Shown piece after piece: positions 36,191 to 47,845 of a stretch of 64,000 nt of DNA. The translations under genes and the position numbers were made by a program. The notes beneath the pieces were generated by a model. That model saw only the letters and a program-made list of their open reading frames with translations, had not been told where the DNA came from and did no database searches. Source of the DNA: Pleurocapsa sp. CCALA 161 (GTDB lineage Bacteria > Cyanobacteriota > Cyanobacteriia > Cyanobacteriales > Xenococcaceae); the NCBI RefSeq assembly GCF_003003995.1, contig NZ_PVWF01000005.1, positions 1-64,000 on the forward strand, read 5' to 3'. The number at the start of each line of letters is the position of its first letter. Position 1 is the stretch's first letter.

Positions 36191-36246
36191 GGGGAGAAAA
36201 CAATGTCGGCGATTTAGCTGGGTAAATCCCTAACAATATTCTCCCC
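36191..36246 (-). promoter_or_regulatory. Hairpin in the tuf-rpsJ spacer
   Basis: GGGGAGAA (36191-36198) pairs with TTCTCCCC (36239-36246), a perfect 8-bp stem around a 40-nt loop, just after the tuf stop codon. A second stem GGCAGA/TCTGCC follows at about 36144-36163. It could be an attenuator or an mRNA processing site. Confidence 0.4.
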
Positions 36247-36269
36247 ACAGGATTAGGTTGTTCTTAAGA

Positions 36270-37499
36270 CTACTTAATAATCTTAGAAACTACACCAGCA
36301 CCAATAGTGCGACCACCTTCGCGAATTGCAAAACGCATTCCTTGTTCGATCGCGATGGGGTTGATTAACTCCACACTCATTTTAATGCGATCGCCAGGCA
36401 TTACCATTTCTACTGCGCTGCCATCATCAGAGGTGTAGTCAGTGATCGTACCAGTTACGTCGGTAGTACGAACATAAAATTGAGGACGGTAGTTTTTGAA
36501 GAAAGGAGTGTGACGACCACCTTCTTCTTTGGTTAGAACGTATACTTCTCCTTCAAACTCGGTATGAGGAGTAATAGAACCAGGTTTTGCCAAAACCATA
36601 CCGCGCTCGATGTCTTCTTTGGCAATACCGCGAAGAAGCACTCCAACGTTATCTCCCGCCATACCTTGATCCAAAGTTTTTTGGAACATTTCTACGCCAG
36701 TTACAGCAGCAGTACGGGTATCTCTAATACCAATAATGGCAATAGTTTCACCTACTTTAACAACACCCCGTTCAATACGTCCAGTTGCCACAGTACCACG
36801 ACCAGTGATAGAGAATACGTCTTCTACCGCCATCAAGAAAGGCTTATCGATTTCACGTTCTGGAGTTGGGATATAGGTATCAACCTGCTCCATTAGAGCG
36901 TGAATTTTGTCAACCCACTTGTCTTCTCCTTTTTGAAGTTTAGGGTTAGCAGCCAAAGCTTCCACTGCTTTTAAAGCAGAACCAGAAACAATGGGAATAT
37001 CGTCACCAGGGAAATCATATTCGCTCAATAGCTCACGAATTTCCAGCTCAACCAATTCTAGTAGCTCCTCATCGTCTACTTGGTCTTCTTTATTCATGAA
37101 AACTACCAAACTAGGAACACCTACTTGTTTAGCCAATAGAATGTGTTCGCGAGTTTGAGGCATTGGGCCATCAGCAGCAGATACTACCAAAATACCGCCA
37201 TCCATTTGAGCAGCACCAGTAATCATGTTTTTAACATAATCAGCGTGTCCAGGACAGTCTACGTGAGCATAGTGGCGATTTTCAGTTTCGTACTCAACGT
37301 GAGCAGTATTAATTGTGATCCCACGAGCTTTTTCTTCAGGAGCCGCATCAATATCTTCGTAGTTTCTGGCTTTAGCACCACCCATAGCAGCCAAAGCTAG
37401 AGTAATAGCTGCTGTTAAAGTAGTTTTACCATGGTCTACGTGACCTACAGTACCAATATTAGCGTGATCTTTATTACGTTCAAACTTTGCGCGTGCCAT
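36270..37499 (-). CDS. tuf: Elongation factor Tu
   Basis: A 409-residue EF-Tu with the G-domain motifs [18 protein letters not shown] and MNKEDQVD, followed by domains II and III ([18 protein letters not shown]-like end). It delivers aminoacyl-tRNA to the ribosome. It is 19 bp after fusA, with an AAGGA ribosome-binding site, so it is co-transcribed. Confidence 0.98.
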   Translation of the reverse strand: MARAKFERNKDHANIGTVGHVDHGKTTLTAAITLALAAMGGAKARNYEDIDAAPEEKARGITINTAHVEYETENRHYAHVDCPGHADYVKNMITGAAQMDGGILVVSAADGPMPQTREHILLAKQVGVPSLVVFMNKEDQVDDEELLELVELEIRELLSEYDFPGDDIPIVSGSALKAVEALAANPKLQKGEDKWVDKIHALMEQVDTYIPTPEREIDKPFLMAVEDVFSITGRGTVATGRIERGVVKVGETIAIIGIRDTRTAAVTGVEMFQKTLDQGMAGDNVGVLLRGIAKEDIERGMVLAKPGSITPHTEFEGEVYVLTKEEGGRHTPFFKNYRPQFYVRTTDVTGTITDYTSDDGSAVEMVMPGDRIKMSVELINPIAIEQGMRFAIREGGRTIGAGVVSKIIK

Positions 37500-37518
37500 T
37501 AATTTATTTTTTCCTTAT

Positions 37519-39600
37519 TTAAACAAAAGTGTTCCCTTTATTTCTAGCGATAATTGCCTCAGCTTCATTTTGAGGAACATCACTATATTCGCTGAACTCC
37601 ATTGAGAAGATACCTCGTCCTTGGGTTTTAGAACGGATATCTGTAGCATAACCAAACATTTTTGCCAAAGGAACTTGAGCATCAACTTTGGCTATGCCAC
37701 TGTCAGAATTCATGCCTTCAATGTTGCCTCGACGAGAGTTTAAGTCACCAATTACATCCCCCAAATAATCTTCGGGAACTTCGACTTCAACTTTCATCAT
37801 TGGCTCCAACACCACAGGAGCAGCCTGATTGACCGCATCCCTAACTGCCATAGAACCAGCCACCTTGAAAGCCATCTCGTTAGAGTCTACATCGTGGTAC
37901 GAACCATCAACCAACGTCACCTTGATATCTATCAAAGGATATCCTGACAAGATACCAGATTCGCAGGTTTGTTTCACCCCTTGCTCAATCGGCGGGATAA
38001 ATTCCTTGGGAATTGTGCCACCAACAATTTTAGAAATAAACTCAAATCCAGAACCAGGTTTGGCAGGTTCTACTTCTAAGACGGCATGACCATATTGACC
38101 CTTGCCACCGCTTTGCTTGATGTACTTGCCAACTCCTTTCCCGCTGCGACGAATCGTTTCTCGATACGCGACTTGAGGTTTACCGACAGTAGCCTCAACG
38201 TTAAACTCCCTCAACATGCGATCGACTAAGATTTCTAGGTGAAGTTCACCCATTCCAGCGATCACAGTCTGATTAGTTTCAGGGTTGGTGCTGACGCGAA
38301 ATGTTGGATCCTCATCTGAAAGAGTTTGTAGAGCTTTCGATAGCTTTTCTACATCACTTTTAGTTTGAGGTTCAACGGCCACAGAAATTACTGGCTCAGG
38401 AACATATAGAGATTCTAAAATAATTGGATTTTCATCATCGCATAATGTGTCACCTGTAGTTGCAAACTTAAGACCGACTATTGCTCCCAAATCTCCTGCT
38501 CTAAGCTCATCTACTTCAATGCGCTCATTGGACTTCAGCACTACTAAGCGAGAAATCCGCTCTTTTTTTTGCTTGGTCGAATTATAAACGTAAGTTCCCT
38601 TTGCTAAAACTCCTGAGTATACTCGAATAAAAGTTAAACGACCAAATTTATCACTAGCAATTTTGAAGGCTAATGCAGCAAAAGGCTCATCATCATCAGA
38701 ATGTCTGACGGCTTGCTCTCCATTAGGTAGTTCACCAGTAATTGCTGGAACTTCAGGAGGGGCAGGTAAGTAATCTACTACTGCATCTAATAAATCTTGT
38801 ACTCCTTTATTTTTAAAAGCAGAGCCACACAACACCGGCATGATTGAACTGTCAATAGTTCCCTGGCGAATTGCTGCCTTAATTTCAGCTTCGCTAAATT
38901 CCTCCTCCAGCATAAACTTTTCGAGAAGTGCCTCGTTTATTTCTGCCAGAGACTCGATTAACTTAGCTCTATATTCTTGCGCTTGAGCCTGAAGCTGTTC
39001 AGGAATATCGGTTTCCTCAATTTCTTTGCCGAGATCATCTTTGTAGACGATCGCTTTCATCCGCACTAGATCAACAATCCCCGTAAATTCAGCTTCGTTA
39101 CCAATAGGAATTTGAATTGGCACTGCATTTGCCTGAAGTCGCTCTCTAATTTGTTCATGAACCTTAAAAAAGTTGGCTCCGGTGCGATCCATTTTGTTGA
39201 TGAAGGCGATTCTAGGCACATTGTACCTATTTGCCTGTCGCCATACGGTTTCAGACTGAGGCTGTACACCGCCAACAGAGCAGAAAACAGCGATTACGCC
39301 ATCAAGAACCCGCATTGAGCGCTCCACCTCAATCGTAAAGTCTACGTGTCCAGGAGTGTCAATAATGTTGATTTTGTGGTCTTTCCAGCTAGTACTGATA
39401 GCAGCGGCAGTGATGGTAATTCCTCTTTCCTGTTCCTGCTGCATCCAGTCCATTGTGGCAGCACCATCATGAACCTCCCCCATTTTGTAGGCGATGCCAG
39501 TGTAAAAAAGAATTCGTTCTGTTGTTGTTGTTTTGCCCGCATCTATATGAGCTGCAATACCAATATTTCGTACGCGCTCGAGAGGGATGTTACGTCCCAC
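37519..39600 (-). CDS. fusA: Elongation factor G
   Basis: A 693-residue EF-G that drives translocation. It has [18 protein letters not shown] and NKMDRTG in the G domain and the full set of domains II-V. The start codon is GTG (39600), preceded by the strong ribosome-binding site AAGGAGG five bases upstream, which fixes this start. It is separated from rpsG by a 328-bp spacer without any gene. Confidence 0.98.
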   Translation of the reverse strand: MGRNIPLERVRNIGIAAHIDAGKTTTTERILFYTGIAYKMGEVHDGAATMDWMQQEQERGITITAAAISTSWKDHKINIIDTPGHVDFTIEVERSMRVLDGVIAVFCSVGGVQPQSETVWRQANRYNVPRIAFINKMDRTGANFFKVHEQIRERLQANAVPIQIPIGNEAEFTGIVDLVRMKAIVYKDDLGKEIEETDIPEQLQAQAQEYRAKLIESLAEINEALLEKFMLEEEFSEAEIKAAIRQGTIDSSIMPVLCGSAFKNKGVQDLLDAVVDYLPAPPEVPAITGELPNGEQAVRHSDDDEPFAALAFKIASDKFGRLTFIRVYSGVLAKGTYVYNSTKQKKERISRLVVLKSNERIEVDELRAGDLGAIVGLKFATTGDTLCDDENPIILESLYVPEPVISVAVEPQTKSDVEKLSKALQTLSDEDPTFRVSTNPETNQTVIAGMGELHLEILVDRMLREFNVEATVGKPQVAYRETIRRSGKGVGKYIKQSGGKGQYGHAVLEVEPAKPGSGFEFISKIVGGTIPKEFIPPIEQGVKQTCESGILSGYPLIDIKVTLVDGSYHDVDSNEMAFKVAGSMAVRDAVNQAAPVVLEPMMKVEVEVPEDYLGDVIGDLNSRRGNIEGMNSDSGIAKVDAQVPLAKMFGYATDIRSKTQGRGIFSMEFSEYSDVPQNEAEAIIARNKGNTFV

Positions 39601-39928
39601 AAATACCTCCTTGCATCTTGCAGGATGAAACTGCTAAATAAGTATCAATATTTAGCACCATTTATAATTCTATACTTTTATCCAATAATTAAGGTGACAG
39701 TCTTAGATTAATTCCTTAAGTATTTTGTCTTAACTGATTTTTCAATTTAGCTGAAAATACAATGACCAATTGAGAATCTAGGTTTTAAATAAAATTTGAA
39801 TTTGAAGCAATTGTGCCGATGACTAAAAAATATAGCTAAAGCTGAATAATTTTAACAGATAACTAGCTACATAAATTTAGACATCAGCAGCTTTATGATT
39901 AACAGCCAGCGACTTGTCTAGTTAATGT
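39601..39928 (-). other. 328-bp gene-free spacer between rpsG and fusA
   Basis: The spacer is AT-rich and holds the fusA ribosome-binding site at its left edge. Nothing else recognisable is seen, apart from short A/T stems such as GATATT-like pairs near 39645. The length suggests an internal promoter or leader for fusA-tuf-rpsJ rather than tight co-translation. Confidence 0.4.
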
Positions 39929-40399
39929 TTAATAACGATAGTGAGCAAAAGCTTTGTTTGCTTCTGCCATACGATGAGTCTCATCTCTTTTTTTCATTGC
40001 ACCACCTGTTTCATTGGCAGCATCCATGATTTCGCTGGCAAGCTTAGTCGCCATGGTACGTCCACCTCTTGAGCGGGCAAACTGAATTAACCAGCGTAAA
40101 GCTAAAGTAGTTCCTCTACCCTGCCTTACTTCCATTGGGACTTGATAGGTTGCTCCCCCAACTCGGCGTGCCTTAACCTCTACTAAAGGAGTTAGATTCT
40201 TAATGGCTTGCTCAAAAACTTCAATTGGTGCATTTCCAGTTCTTTCGCCGATAATTTCCATGGCATCATAAATGATGCGGGCTGCCAAAGACTGCTTGCC
40301 ACTACGCATGATTCTTCTAATAGTCATGCTGAGTAGACGACTATTGTATACGGGATCGGGGGGGACGGGGCGTTTTTTATTGCTAGAACGACGAGACAT
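39929..40399 (-). CDS. rpsG: 30S ribosomal protein S7
   Basis: A 156-residue S7, normal length ([19 protein letters not shown], with [16 protein letters not shown]). It nucleates assembly of the 30S head and often represses str-operon translation. It lies between rpsL and fusA, with long spacers on both sides. Confidence 0.97.
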   Translation of the reverse strand: MSRRSSNKKRPVPPDPVYNSRLLSMTIRRIMRSGKQSLAARIIYDAMEIIGERTGNAPIEVFEQAIKNLTPLVEVKARRVGGATYQVPMEVRQGRGTTLALRWLIQFARSRGGRTMATKLASEIMDAANETGGAMKKRDETHRMAEANKAFAHYRY

Positions 40400-40724
40400 T
40401 TGCTTGTTGGTTTAAGTTAGAGAATATATAAATATGAATGAATTACTTTCAAGATTGATCGCATTAGCATACTTAAAAGCGATCGCTCTAAAGAAATCAA
40501 CCAATCATAAACAGAATTATCTGTGATCAAAAGCTGATTAGATTAGCTTAGTTAGTTCTGTTAGGAGAGTGGAAAATACTTAATTAAGTATCACCACCAT
40601 TATTACTGACTGAAGCTCTCATCATTGGCTAGCTATCTAAAAACACCATATTTTTAACGGCAACTCTTAAAATATAGATGTATCATAGCTGTTTAACTTC
40701 AACAGTTTAAAATGTCAGTTTTGC
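40400..40724 (-). other. 325-bp gene-free spacer between rpsL and rpsG, with a 16-bp palindrome
   Basis: The only marked structure is the perfect palindrome ATACTTAATTAAGTAT at 40576-40591, without a loop, better suited to a DNA-binding dimer than to an RNA hairpin. A GCGATCGC site is at about 40479. It may carry a promoter for rpsG and the genes after it. Confidence 0.4.
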
Positions 40725-41099
40725 CTATGATTTAGGACGTTTGGTTCCGTATTTAGAACGGCTTTGAGATCTATCTTTGACTCCTGTTGTATCCAAAGTA
40801 CCACGCACTATATGGTATCTAACCCCAGGAAGATCCTTAACCCGACCTCCTCGAATCAGAACTACAGAGTGTTCCTGCAAGTTATGTCCAATTCCAGGAA
40901 TATATGCTGTGACCTCAAATCCTGAAGTTAGACGAACCCTGGCTACCTTTCTCAGTGCCGAGTTAGGCTTTTTAGGTGTGGTGGTAAAGACTCTCGTACA
41001 TACTCCTCGACGTTGAGGGCATTCTTTAAGAGCGGGAGATTTAGTTTTCTTTTGAAACTTTGATCTTTCGCTACGGATGAGCTGCTGAATAGTGGGCAT
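40725..41099 (-). CDS. rpsL: 30S ribosomal protein S12
   Basis: A 124-residue S12 with [14 protein letters not shown], the decoding-site segment [16 protein letters not shown] and [14 protein letters not shown]. The lysine of KKPNS (site of classical streptomycin resistance) is the wild-type residue. It is the first gene of the str cluster, 113 bp downstream of the IscA-like gene on the same strand. Confidence 0.97.
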   Translation of the reverse strand: MPTIQQLIRSERSKFQKKTKSPALKECPQRRGVCTRVFTTTPKKPNSALRKVARVRLTSGFEVTAYIPGIGHNLQEHSVVLIRGGRVKDLPGVRYHIVRGTLDTTGVKDRSQSRSKYGTKRPKS

Positions 41100-41212
41100 G
41101 AGTTATTGGCTTGTGTGATTTTTAGTCTCCTTAATTGCTTAATGTCAAAAAGATATAGCACAATAGCAGACAAATTCCGATTATAGATTAATTTTAACCA
41201 GTGCGTCAATTT

Positions 41213-41563
41213 TTAAGCAGATTTAGGAAAAGAAATACCACAGCCACAAGTTTTTGGCTGGTGAGGATTGTGGAAGCGAAATCCTCCTCCCATGAGGTCT
41301 TCAGCATAATCTAGTTGTAAAAATTCGACATGTTTCCAAGACTGAAAATCGACTACTAGGTTAATTCCGTTGACTTCTAATCGGCGATCGCTTTGAGCGA
41401 TCTGAGACTCGTTTATTTTTACTTCAGATTCAAAGGTCAAATCGTAAAAAAAATCCAGACACCCACCTGGCTTAACAATAAGTCTTAGGTAAGCATCTGG
41501 AATCTTGCGATTCAGCTTGATGCGCTGAATTTCAGCTACTGCCGCGGGACTAATCTTAACCAT
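41213..41563 (-). CDS. IscA/SufA/HesB-type iron-sulfur carrier protein
   Basis: A 116-residue A-type carrier. The three conserved cysteines are present: GGCLDF in the middle and the C-terminal TCGCGISF pair. Such proteins bind Fe-S clusters or iron and pass them to targets. It stands directly upstream of rpsL in the same direction, probably as a separate unit. Confidence 0.88.
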   Translation of the reverse strand: MVKISPAAVAEIQRIKLNRKIPDAYLRLIVKPGGCLDFFYDLTFESEVKINESQIAQSDRRLEVNGINLVVDFQSWKHVEFLQLDYAEDLMGGGFRFHNPHQPKTCGCGISFPKSA

Positions 41564-41719
41564 AAAAACGCTTGTTCTAACTAATTTATCTCTATATAAG
41601 TTATGCTACACAAAATTTTTGCCGGCGATCGCTTATAGTTAATCAAAATCAAGATATTTATAGTCAAGCTAGTTGTGCAAAACAAGCTGACGTTGTTTAG
41701 TTACTAGGCGAAAAGACTA

Positions 41720-42139
41720 CTATTGGCGAGCATAATCATCACTGAAGCGAATAATGTCGTCTTCTCCTAGATATTGGCCATTTTGGACTTCAATTAAGAC
41801 CAAATTAATTACCCCAGGATTTTCGAGTCTATGGGTGGTACATTGAGGAACATAAGTAGATTGATTACTGCCTAAGATCATTACCTGTTCACCACAAGTA
41901 ACTTTAGCTGTACCTGAAACTACAATCCAATGCTCACTGCGATGATGATGCATTTGCAAACTCAAACGATGACCAGGATTTACTTCAATCCGCTTGATTT
42001 TATATCCTGTTCCTTCTTCCAAGGTAGTAAACGAACCCCAAGGACGAATTTCAGTAGCAGCAACTCCTGATGGCGCAGCAGGCATGAATTTTACTTCGCT
42101 GAGGTTAGAACTTGATTTGGTTTTTGTAGATTGAGACAT
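41720..42139 (-). CDS. Cupin, stand-alone C-terminal domain of mannose-6-phosphate isomerase type II
   Basis: A 139-residue single cupin. It has EIRPWGSFTTLEEG, the metal-binding pair SLQMHHHRSEHWIVV and the later His of TTHRLENPG, the pattern of the isomerase half of the bifunctional GDP-mannose pyrophosphorylase/phosphomannose isomerase. The pyrophosphorylase part is absent. It may be a true isomerase for GDP-mannose supply or a related sugar-binding protein. Confidence 0.82.
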   Translation of the reverse strand: MSQSTKTKSSSNLSEVKFMPAAPSGVAATEIRPWGSFTTLEEGTGYKIKRIEVNPGHRLSLQMHHHRSEHWIVVSGTAKVTCGEQVMILGSNQSTYVPQCTTHRLENPGVINLVLIEVQNGQYLGEDDIIRFSDDYARQ

Positions 42140-42716
42140 AATTGCTTGACTTATGTGACGAAAAATATAATTTGAACTTAATTTAATTTATATCTGTAAT
42201 TTGCTCTTGTCATGCTCAAACAGAGTCAACTTACCCACAAGATAACAAACAATTGTCGAGAAATTAAAGACAAAGTTTTAATACAAGCAGGATCTATATC
42301 TAATCTTCATATAAAAGAGTTTGTAAGCGCCAAAAACTGCAACTGAATTAAAGTTTGATTAAAGCTAATGGTTTTCATCCGAAATATCTAGTACATACAT
42401 AAATGCTTCCTAAATATTTATTTAAGAATTTCGCACATTGAATTCAGGACTACTAAGATACCCTCTCAGCGGGCAAAAGCCAATAAGTGAAGCGTTCTTA
42501 GGAAGTGAGTGAGCTTACTAGATGTACGTGATTAATAATTTTGCCGAAACTGTAATGGATCGAGCTTTTTATTAGATGTTAGTTCCGCTACAATAATATT
42601 ATGCTATGAAATCGAGACGCAAGTGTTCAGCATTTATACAGATATTAACCCTGAAGATTGATTAGATTGCTTGTCAAATAATCATTTGAAATTTTTGTAT
42701 ATTTACTTTATGTAAA

Positions 42717-42744
42717 GCTAGCTAATATCGTAAGATTAGCTAGC
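42717..42744. promoter_or_regulatory. 10-bp perfect hairpin upstream of glsF
   Basis: GCTAGCTAAT (42717-42726) and ATTAGCTAGC (42735-42744) with the loop ATCGTAAG. Confidence 0.5.
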
Positions 42745-42827
42745 CTTCTCGATTCAACGTCTAGTACTTTTTGATGGGCGTTATTCTGTAGTTTACATTT
42801 AGCGCAAGCGTCGCAGGCAAATCCTTA

Positions 42828-42859
42828 AAAGTATCGGTATAAAAATATACCGATACTTT
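42828..42859. promoter_or_regulatory. 14-bp perfect hairpin upstream of glsF
   Basis: AAAGTATCGGTATA (42828-42841) and TATACCGATACTTT (42846-42859) with the loop AAAA, 147 bp before the glsF start. It is not followed by a U-run on the plus strand; on the minus strand it is followed by TAAGG. It could be a leader stem or a binding site for a dimeric protein. Confidence 0.55.
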
Positions 42860-43006
42860 GTACCCCTCATCAATAGTCTGGAGATCAAGTCTATCCAAAT
42901 ATAATGACAAGCCAAAAGTTATTAAAGAGTCTTTAACTTACTCCAGAAAAATTTTAAATAGCACCCATTCTGCAAAAGGTTATCTCTAACAATTTATTAC
43001 ATCTGT

Positions 43007-46000
43007 ATGAGCGAGCAAGAAATGAAAATTTTAAATAGCAGTAATAATACTAATATAGTATCTCAGCAAGATTTATCGACTAAGCCATTTTCAGGTCAAC
43101 GATGGCTAGTAGAAGAAAGAGACGCTTGTGGAGTAGGTTTTATTGCCTATCAAGATGGTCGTCAAAGTCACAAAATTGTTAGACAGGCTTTAAAAGCATT
43201 GGGATGCATGGAACACCGTGGTGGGTGTAGTGCCGATCGCGATTCGGGAGACGGTGCAGGGATCATGACTGCCTTACCTGCAAAGATTTTTACTGATTGG
43301 TTTGCTCAAAATGAGATTACTCAGCCTGAAGCAGAAGCATGGGGAGTGGGAATGGTGTTTCTACCTCAAGCTAGTGAGAAAATTGCTGAATTAAAACAAT
43401 ACATAGAGAAAGTAGTAAGAGCAGAAGGTTTACAGATATTGGGCTGGAGGGAAGTTCCTGTGCGTCCTGAAGTATTGGGACAACAGGCGAGAGATAACCA
43501 ACCTCATATTGAGCAAATTGTGGTGAGTTCACCTGATGGGTTAAGGGGAGATGATTTAGAGCGAAAATTATATATTGCGCGATCGCGCATCGGCAAGAAA
43601 CTCTCGGACGATTTTTATATTTGTTCTTTTTCCTGTCGTACTGTTGTCTATAAAGGCATGGTACGAGCAGTTATTTTGGGTGAGTTTTATCAAGATCTAG
43701 CTAATGCAGATTACGAAAGCAGTTTTGCTGTTTATCATCGTCGCTTTAGTACCAACACCATGCCTAAATGGCCCTTTGCTCAACCAATGAGGATTTTGGG
43801 TCATAACGGCGAAATTAATACTCTGTTAGGCAATATTAACTGGATGTCTAACCGAGAAAAAGAATTAATCGCCAACAATGAGGTAACTCTACCAGGCTGG
43901 ACTCACGATGAGATTGAGGGATTAACACCAATTGTCAACAATGATAACAGTGATTCTTATAACTTAGACAGTGCCATGGAATTATTGGTGCGAACAGGTC
44001 GGAGTATTACCGAAGCAGCCATGATCCTCGTGCCAGAAGCATACCAAAATCAGCCTTCTTTGGCAGAGTATCCCGAAATTGTGGACTTTTATGAATATCA
44101 CAGTGGACAGCAAGAACCATGGGATGGGCCTGCTCTATTAGTATTTAGTGATGGCAAAACTGTAGGGGCAGCTTTAGATCGTAATGGTCTGCGTCCTGCT
44201 CGCTACACGATTACTAAAGATGGTTATGTAGTTGTAGGGTCAGAAACAGGAGTGGTAGGTATTCCTGATGAAGAAATAGTAGAAAAAGGTCGCCTAGGTC
44301 CTGGTCAAACCATTGTGGTCGATCTTCAAACTAAAGAAGTGTTGCGTAATTGGGAAGTAAAACAAAGAGTAGCTAAAGCAAATCCCTATGGAAAATGGAT
44401 CGAGCAACATCGCCAAACAATTGCTGCTCAGGAATTTGGCAGAGAAAACTTGTTAACTGCGGAGCAACTGTTGAGTTATCAAACTGCTTTTGGCTATACG
44501 GCAGAAGATCTTGAGCTGATTATTCAGTCGATGGCGATCAATGGGAAAGAACCCACCTTTTGTATGGGAGATGATATTCCTTTAGCGGTACTTTCAGATA
44601 AACCAAGACTGCTTTATGACTACTTCAAGCAAAGATTTGCCCAGGTAACCAACCCCGCAATCGATCCTTTACGGGAAAGTTTAGTAATGTCTTTGTCCAT
44701 GCAGCTTGGAGGCAAAGGCAACATACTTAATCTTAAGGCTGAAGATGCTAGGTTGTTGAAGTTAGAGTCTCCTGTGTTAAATGATGAAGAATTAACAGCG
44801 ATCGCCTCTTCTGGGTTAAAGACTCAGACTCTTTCAACTCTATATCATATTGTCACTGGCCCTGATGGTCTTAAGGATGCAGTGGCTCAACTGTGTCAAG
44901 AGGCGATCGCTGCGGTTAAAGCGGGAGTAGAAATTATTGTTTTAAGCGATCGCGAAGCATTCCCAGAGGGAAATCGCCCTGCGGCGGAAAATATAAGCTC
45001 TGAATATAGCTACATCCCCCCATTATTAGCTGTAGGCGCAGTGCATCATCACTTAATTGAGCGAGGATTGCGCTTAAGAGCTTCATTAGTGGTTGATACT
45101 GCTCAGTGTTGGAGTACCCATCATTTTGCTTGCCTGATTGGTTATGGCGCATCGGCTGTCTGTCCTTATTTGACTTTAGAAAGTGTACGTCAATGGTGGA
45201 ATAATCCGAAGACGCAAAAACTGATGGAAAATGAGCGCATTGAAGCCATTAGCCTGGCTAAAGCACAGCAAAACTATCGTCAGTCGATCGAGGCAGGGTT
45301 ATTAAAGATTCTTTCTAAGATGGGAATTTCTCTACTATCTTCCTATCATGGAGCGCAGATTTTTGAAGCTTTAGGTTTGGGGATGGATTTGGTCAATCTT
45401 GCTTTTACAGGAACAACTTCTCGTTTAGGTGGTTTGACGGTAGCTGAGTTAGCTCAAGAAGTAATTGCTTTTCATCACAAAGCTTTTCCTGAACTTTTGG
45501 ATAAAAAGCTGGAAAACTATGGCTTTGTTAAATATAAAAAAGGTGGAGAATATCATATGAACTCCCCTGAAATGTCGAAGGCTTTACACAAGGCGGTAGA
45601 AAGCAGAGATTACGACCATTACGAGCTTTACAAGCAGCATCTACACGGAAGACCAGCAACGGCACTCAGAGATTTATTAGACTTTAACAGCGATCGCCAA
45701 TCTATTGCTCTAGACGAAGTAGAATCGGTAGAGAGTATCTTGAAACGCTTTTGTACTGGCGGGATGTCCTTGGGTTCACTATCTCGCGAAGCTCATGAAA
45801 CCCTAGCCGTAGCAATGAATCGTATTGGCGGAAAGTCAAACTCAGGGGAAGGTGGCGAAGACTTGATCCGCTTCAAAGTTTTAGATGATGTAGGCGCAGA
45901 TGGAAAATCCCCCACACTACCTCATCTCAATGGCTTGCTCAATGGCGACACTGCTAACTCAGCAATCAAACAGGTGGCATCAGGACGCTTTGGGGTAACG

Positions 46001-47686
46001 CCAGAGTACTTAATGAGCGCTCAACAGCTAGAAATAAAGCTAGCTCAGGGGGCAAAACCAGGAGAAGGAGGACAACTACCAGGGAAAAAGGTTAGTCCTT
46101 ATATTGCTTCTTTAAGACGTTCTAAGCCAGGGGTGACTTTAATCTCGCCTCCTCCCCACCACGATATCTATTCCATTGAAGATTTGGCACAGTTAATTTT
46201 CGATCTCCACCAAATCAATCCTCAAGCCAAAGTGTCGGTTAAGTTAGTGGCAGAAATTGGCATCGGGACAATTGCCGCAGGGGTAGCCAAAGCCAATGCC
46301 GATGTCATCCAAATTTCGGGTCATGATGGAGGAACAGGAGCATCACCTCTAAGTTCGATCAAACACGCAGGAGTACCCTGGGAGTTAGGGCTAACGGAAG
46401 TACATCGAGTGCTGTTGCAAAATCAACTGCGCGATCGCGTTTTACTCCGTGCTGATGGTGGGTTAAAAACTGGCTGGGATGTAGTGATGGCTGCTTTGAT
46501 GGGTGCAGAGGAATATGGCTTTGGTTCAATCGCGATGATTGCTGAAGGCTGCATTATGGCAAGAGTTTGTCACATGAATACCTGTCCTGTAGGGGTGGCA
46601 ACACAACAACAGCACCTAAGAGATCGTTTTAAAGGTATTCCCGAAAATGTGGTTAACTTCTTTTTCTTCGTGGCCGAGGAAGTGCGATCGCTTTTAGCAA
46701 AACTAGGTTATCGCAGTCTGGATGAGATTATTGGCCGTACCGATCTCTTAGTGCGTAATACTGAAGTTCAAATTGCTAAAACTAATGGTTTAGATCTAAG
46801 TTGCCTGATCGAGTTACCTAGCGTCAAATCAAATCGAAGCTGGTTAAAGCATGGAGATGTTCATACTAACGAGACAGTATTAGACGATGAAATCTTAGCA
46901 GATGAAGCGGTTCTAGCAGCGATCGCCGATCATGGTAGAGTAGCTAAAGACTTAATTATTTTAAACACTGACCGTAGTGTTGGTGGTCGGATTTCTGGAG
47001 CGATCGCTTCCCAGTATGGCAATAGTGGCTTTGCTGGTGAAATTACTTTGATCTTTAAAGGCTCGGCTGGTCAAAGCTTTGGTGCATTTAATTTACCTGG
47101 AATGAACATGATTATTGCGGGTGAAGCTAACGATTATGTTGGCAAAGGAATGCATGGTGGCGAAATTATTATTGCTCCTAGTAGCAAGTCTACTTATGAT
47201 GCTGCAACTAACGTAATTATTGGCAATACCTGTCTTTATGGCGCAACTGGTGGCGCGCTTTATGCTAATGGGCGGGCAGGAGAAAGATTTGCCGTACGTA
47301 ACTCCATGGGCAAAGCAGTGATCGAAGGTGCAGGAGATCACTGTTGTGAATACATGACAGGCGGTTTAGTTGTCGTCTTGGGTGAAGTTGGTCGCAACGT
47401 CGGTGCTGGGATGACGGGTGGTTTAGGCTATTTCCTCGATGAAAACAATAGTTTTCCTAGCAAGGTAAACACTGAAATAGTTAAGGTACAGCGAGTTGAA
47501 TCTCAGGTGGGAGCAAAACAACTTCAAGAAATGATCGAACAGCACGTTGCGAAAACTGGTAGTGCTAAAGGTCAGGCTATTTTAAAAGATTGGGATCATT
47601 ATCTTGGTCAATTCTGGCAGGTAGTACCCCCTTCAGAAGCCGATAGTCCAGAAGTAACTGAGTCCAAGACTCTTACCTCCGTCTAG
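43007..47686 (+). CDS. glsF: Ferredoxin-dependent glutamate synthase (Fd-GOGAT)
   Basis: A 1559-residue enzyme making two glutamates from glutamine and 2-oxoglutarate. Domains: a propeptide of 40 residues ending before the nucleophile Cys41 (RDACGVGF); glutamine amidotransferase (41-about 440); central domain; FMN-binding synthase domain (about 815-1190) with the [3Fe-4S] ligands [12 protein letters not shown] near 1182-1193; and GXGXG C-terminal domain. The segment [17 protein letters not shown] before [11 protein letters not shown] is the insert that marks the ferredoxin-dependent form and is lacking in the NADPH-type alpha subunit. No gltD is adjacent. A terminator follows. Confidence 0.93.
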   Translation: MSEQEMKILNSSNNTNIVSQQDLSTKPFSGQRWLVEERDACGVGFIAYQDGRQSHKIVRQALKALGCMEHRGGCSADRDSGDGAGIMTALPAKIFTDWFAQNEITQPEAEAWGVGMVFLPQASEKIAELKQYIEKVVRAEGLQILGWREVPVRPEVLGQQARDNQPHIEQIVVSSPDGLRGDDLERKLYIARSRIGKKLSDDFYICSFSCRTVVYKGMVRAVILGEFYQDLANADYESSFAVYHRRFSTNTMPKWPFAQPMRILGHNGEINTLLGNINWMSNREKELIANNEVTLPGWTHDEIEGLTPIVNNDNSDSYNLDSAMELLVRTGRSITEAAMILVPEAYQNQPSLAEYPEIVDFYEYHSGQQEPWDGPALLVFSDGKTVGAALDRNGLRPARYTITKDGYVVVGSETGVVGIPDEEIVEKGRLGPGQTIVVDLQTKEVLRNWEVKQRVAKANPYGKWIEQHRQTIAAQEFGRENLLTAEQLLSYQTAFGYTAEDLELIIQSMAINGKEPTFCMGDDIPLAVLSDKPRLLYDYFKQRFAQVTNPAIDPLRESLVMSLSMQLGGKGNILNLKAEDARLLKLESPVLNDEELTAIASSGLKTQTLSTLYHIVTGPDGLKDAVAQLCQEAIAAVKAGVEIIVLSDREAFPEGNRPAAENISSEYSYIPPLLAVGAVHHHLIERGLRLRASLVVDTAQCWSTHHFACLIGYGASAVCPYLTLESVRQWWNNPKTQKLMENERIEAISLAKAQQNYRQSIEAGLLKILSKMGISLLSSYHGAQIFEALGLGMDLVNLAFTGTTSRLGGLTVAELAQEVIAFHHKAFPELLDKKLENYGFVKYKKGGEYHMNSPEMSKALHKAVESRDYDHYELYKQHLHGRPATALRDLLDFNSDRQSIALDEVESVESILKRFCTGGMSLGSLSREAHETLAVAMNRIGGKSNSGEGGEDLIRFKVLDDVGADGKSPTLPHLNGLLNGDTANSAIKQVASGRFGVTPEYLMSAQQLEIKLAQGAKPGEGGQLPGKKVSPYIASLRRSKPGVTLISPPPHHDIYSIEDLAQLIFDLHQINPQAKVSVKLVAEIGIGTIAAGVAKANADVIQISGHDGGTGASPLSSIKHAGVPWELGLTEVHRVLLQNQLRDRVLLRADGGLKTGWDVVMAALMGAEEYGFGSIAMIAEGCIMARVCHMNTCPVGVATQQQHLRDRFKGIPENVVNFFFFVAEEVRSLLAKLGYRSLDEIIGRTDLLVRNTEVQIAKTNGLDLSCLIELPSVKSNRSWLKHGDVHTNETVLDDEILADEAVLAAIADHGRVAKDLIILNTDRSVGGRISGAIASQYGNSGFAGEITLIFKGSAGQSFGAFNLPGMNMIIAGEANDYVGKGMHGGEIIIAPSSKSTYDAATNVIIGNTCLYGATGGALYANGRAGERFAVRNSMGKAVIEGAGDHCCEYMTGGLVVVLGEVGRNVGAGMTGGLGYFLDENNSFPSKVNTEIVKVQRVESQVGAKQLQEMIEQHVAKTGSAKGQAILKDWDHYLGQFWQVVPPSEADSPEVTESKTLTSV

Positions 47687-47773
47687 TTCAAAGCTCTAAG
47701 CTTTGCTCCTTTATTCAAGCAATCGCTGTTTTAATTTTAAAGATGGCAACAATCCCAGTCATAATTTAGAGTG

Positions 47774-47804
47774 AGAGGACGCAGTTTTTAGTGTCCTCTT
47801 TTTG
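47774..47804 (+). terminator. Rho-independent terminator after glsF
   Basis: AGAGGAC (47774-47780) and GTCCTCT (47793-47799) form a 7-bp stem with inner pairing, followed by TTTTTG. It lies about 90 bp after the glsF stop. Confidence 0.8.
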
Positions 47805-47845
47805 TTTGGCAATACAATAAAATTTAGCCTTTACAGTACAGCTTC

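Larger units (their letters stand above)
42140..43006 (+). other. 867-bp gene-free region upstream of glsF
   Basis: No convincing gene is present. The last 300 bp hold two strong hairpins (listed separately). There is no clear GTA-N8-TAC NtcA site in my reading. The left part is AT-rich and should contain the promoter of the cupin gene near 42140-42200. Confidence 0.5.

Noticed and set aside
39346-39711. 121-codon open frame opposite the start of fusA
   Set aside because: It is antisense to the EF-G G domain, and its sequence is explained by the conserved codons of that domain.
42212-42346. 44-codon open frame starting MLKQSQLTHKITNN in the glsF spacer
   Set aside because: No ribosome-binding site, no recognisable pattern and composition like the surrounding AT-rich spacer.
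42490-42520. Possible glutamine riboswitch (GCGTTC..GGAAGT) upstream of glsF
   Set aside because: The GGAAGT string is present, but the helix that must separate it from GTTC and the returning strand with GAAC are missing.
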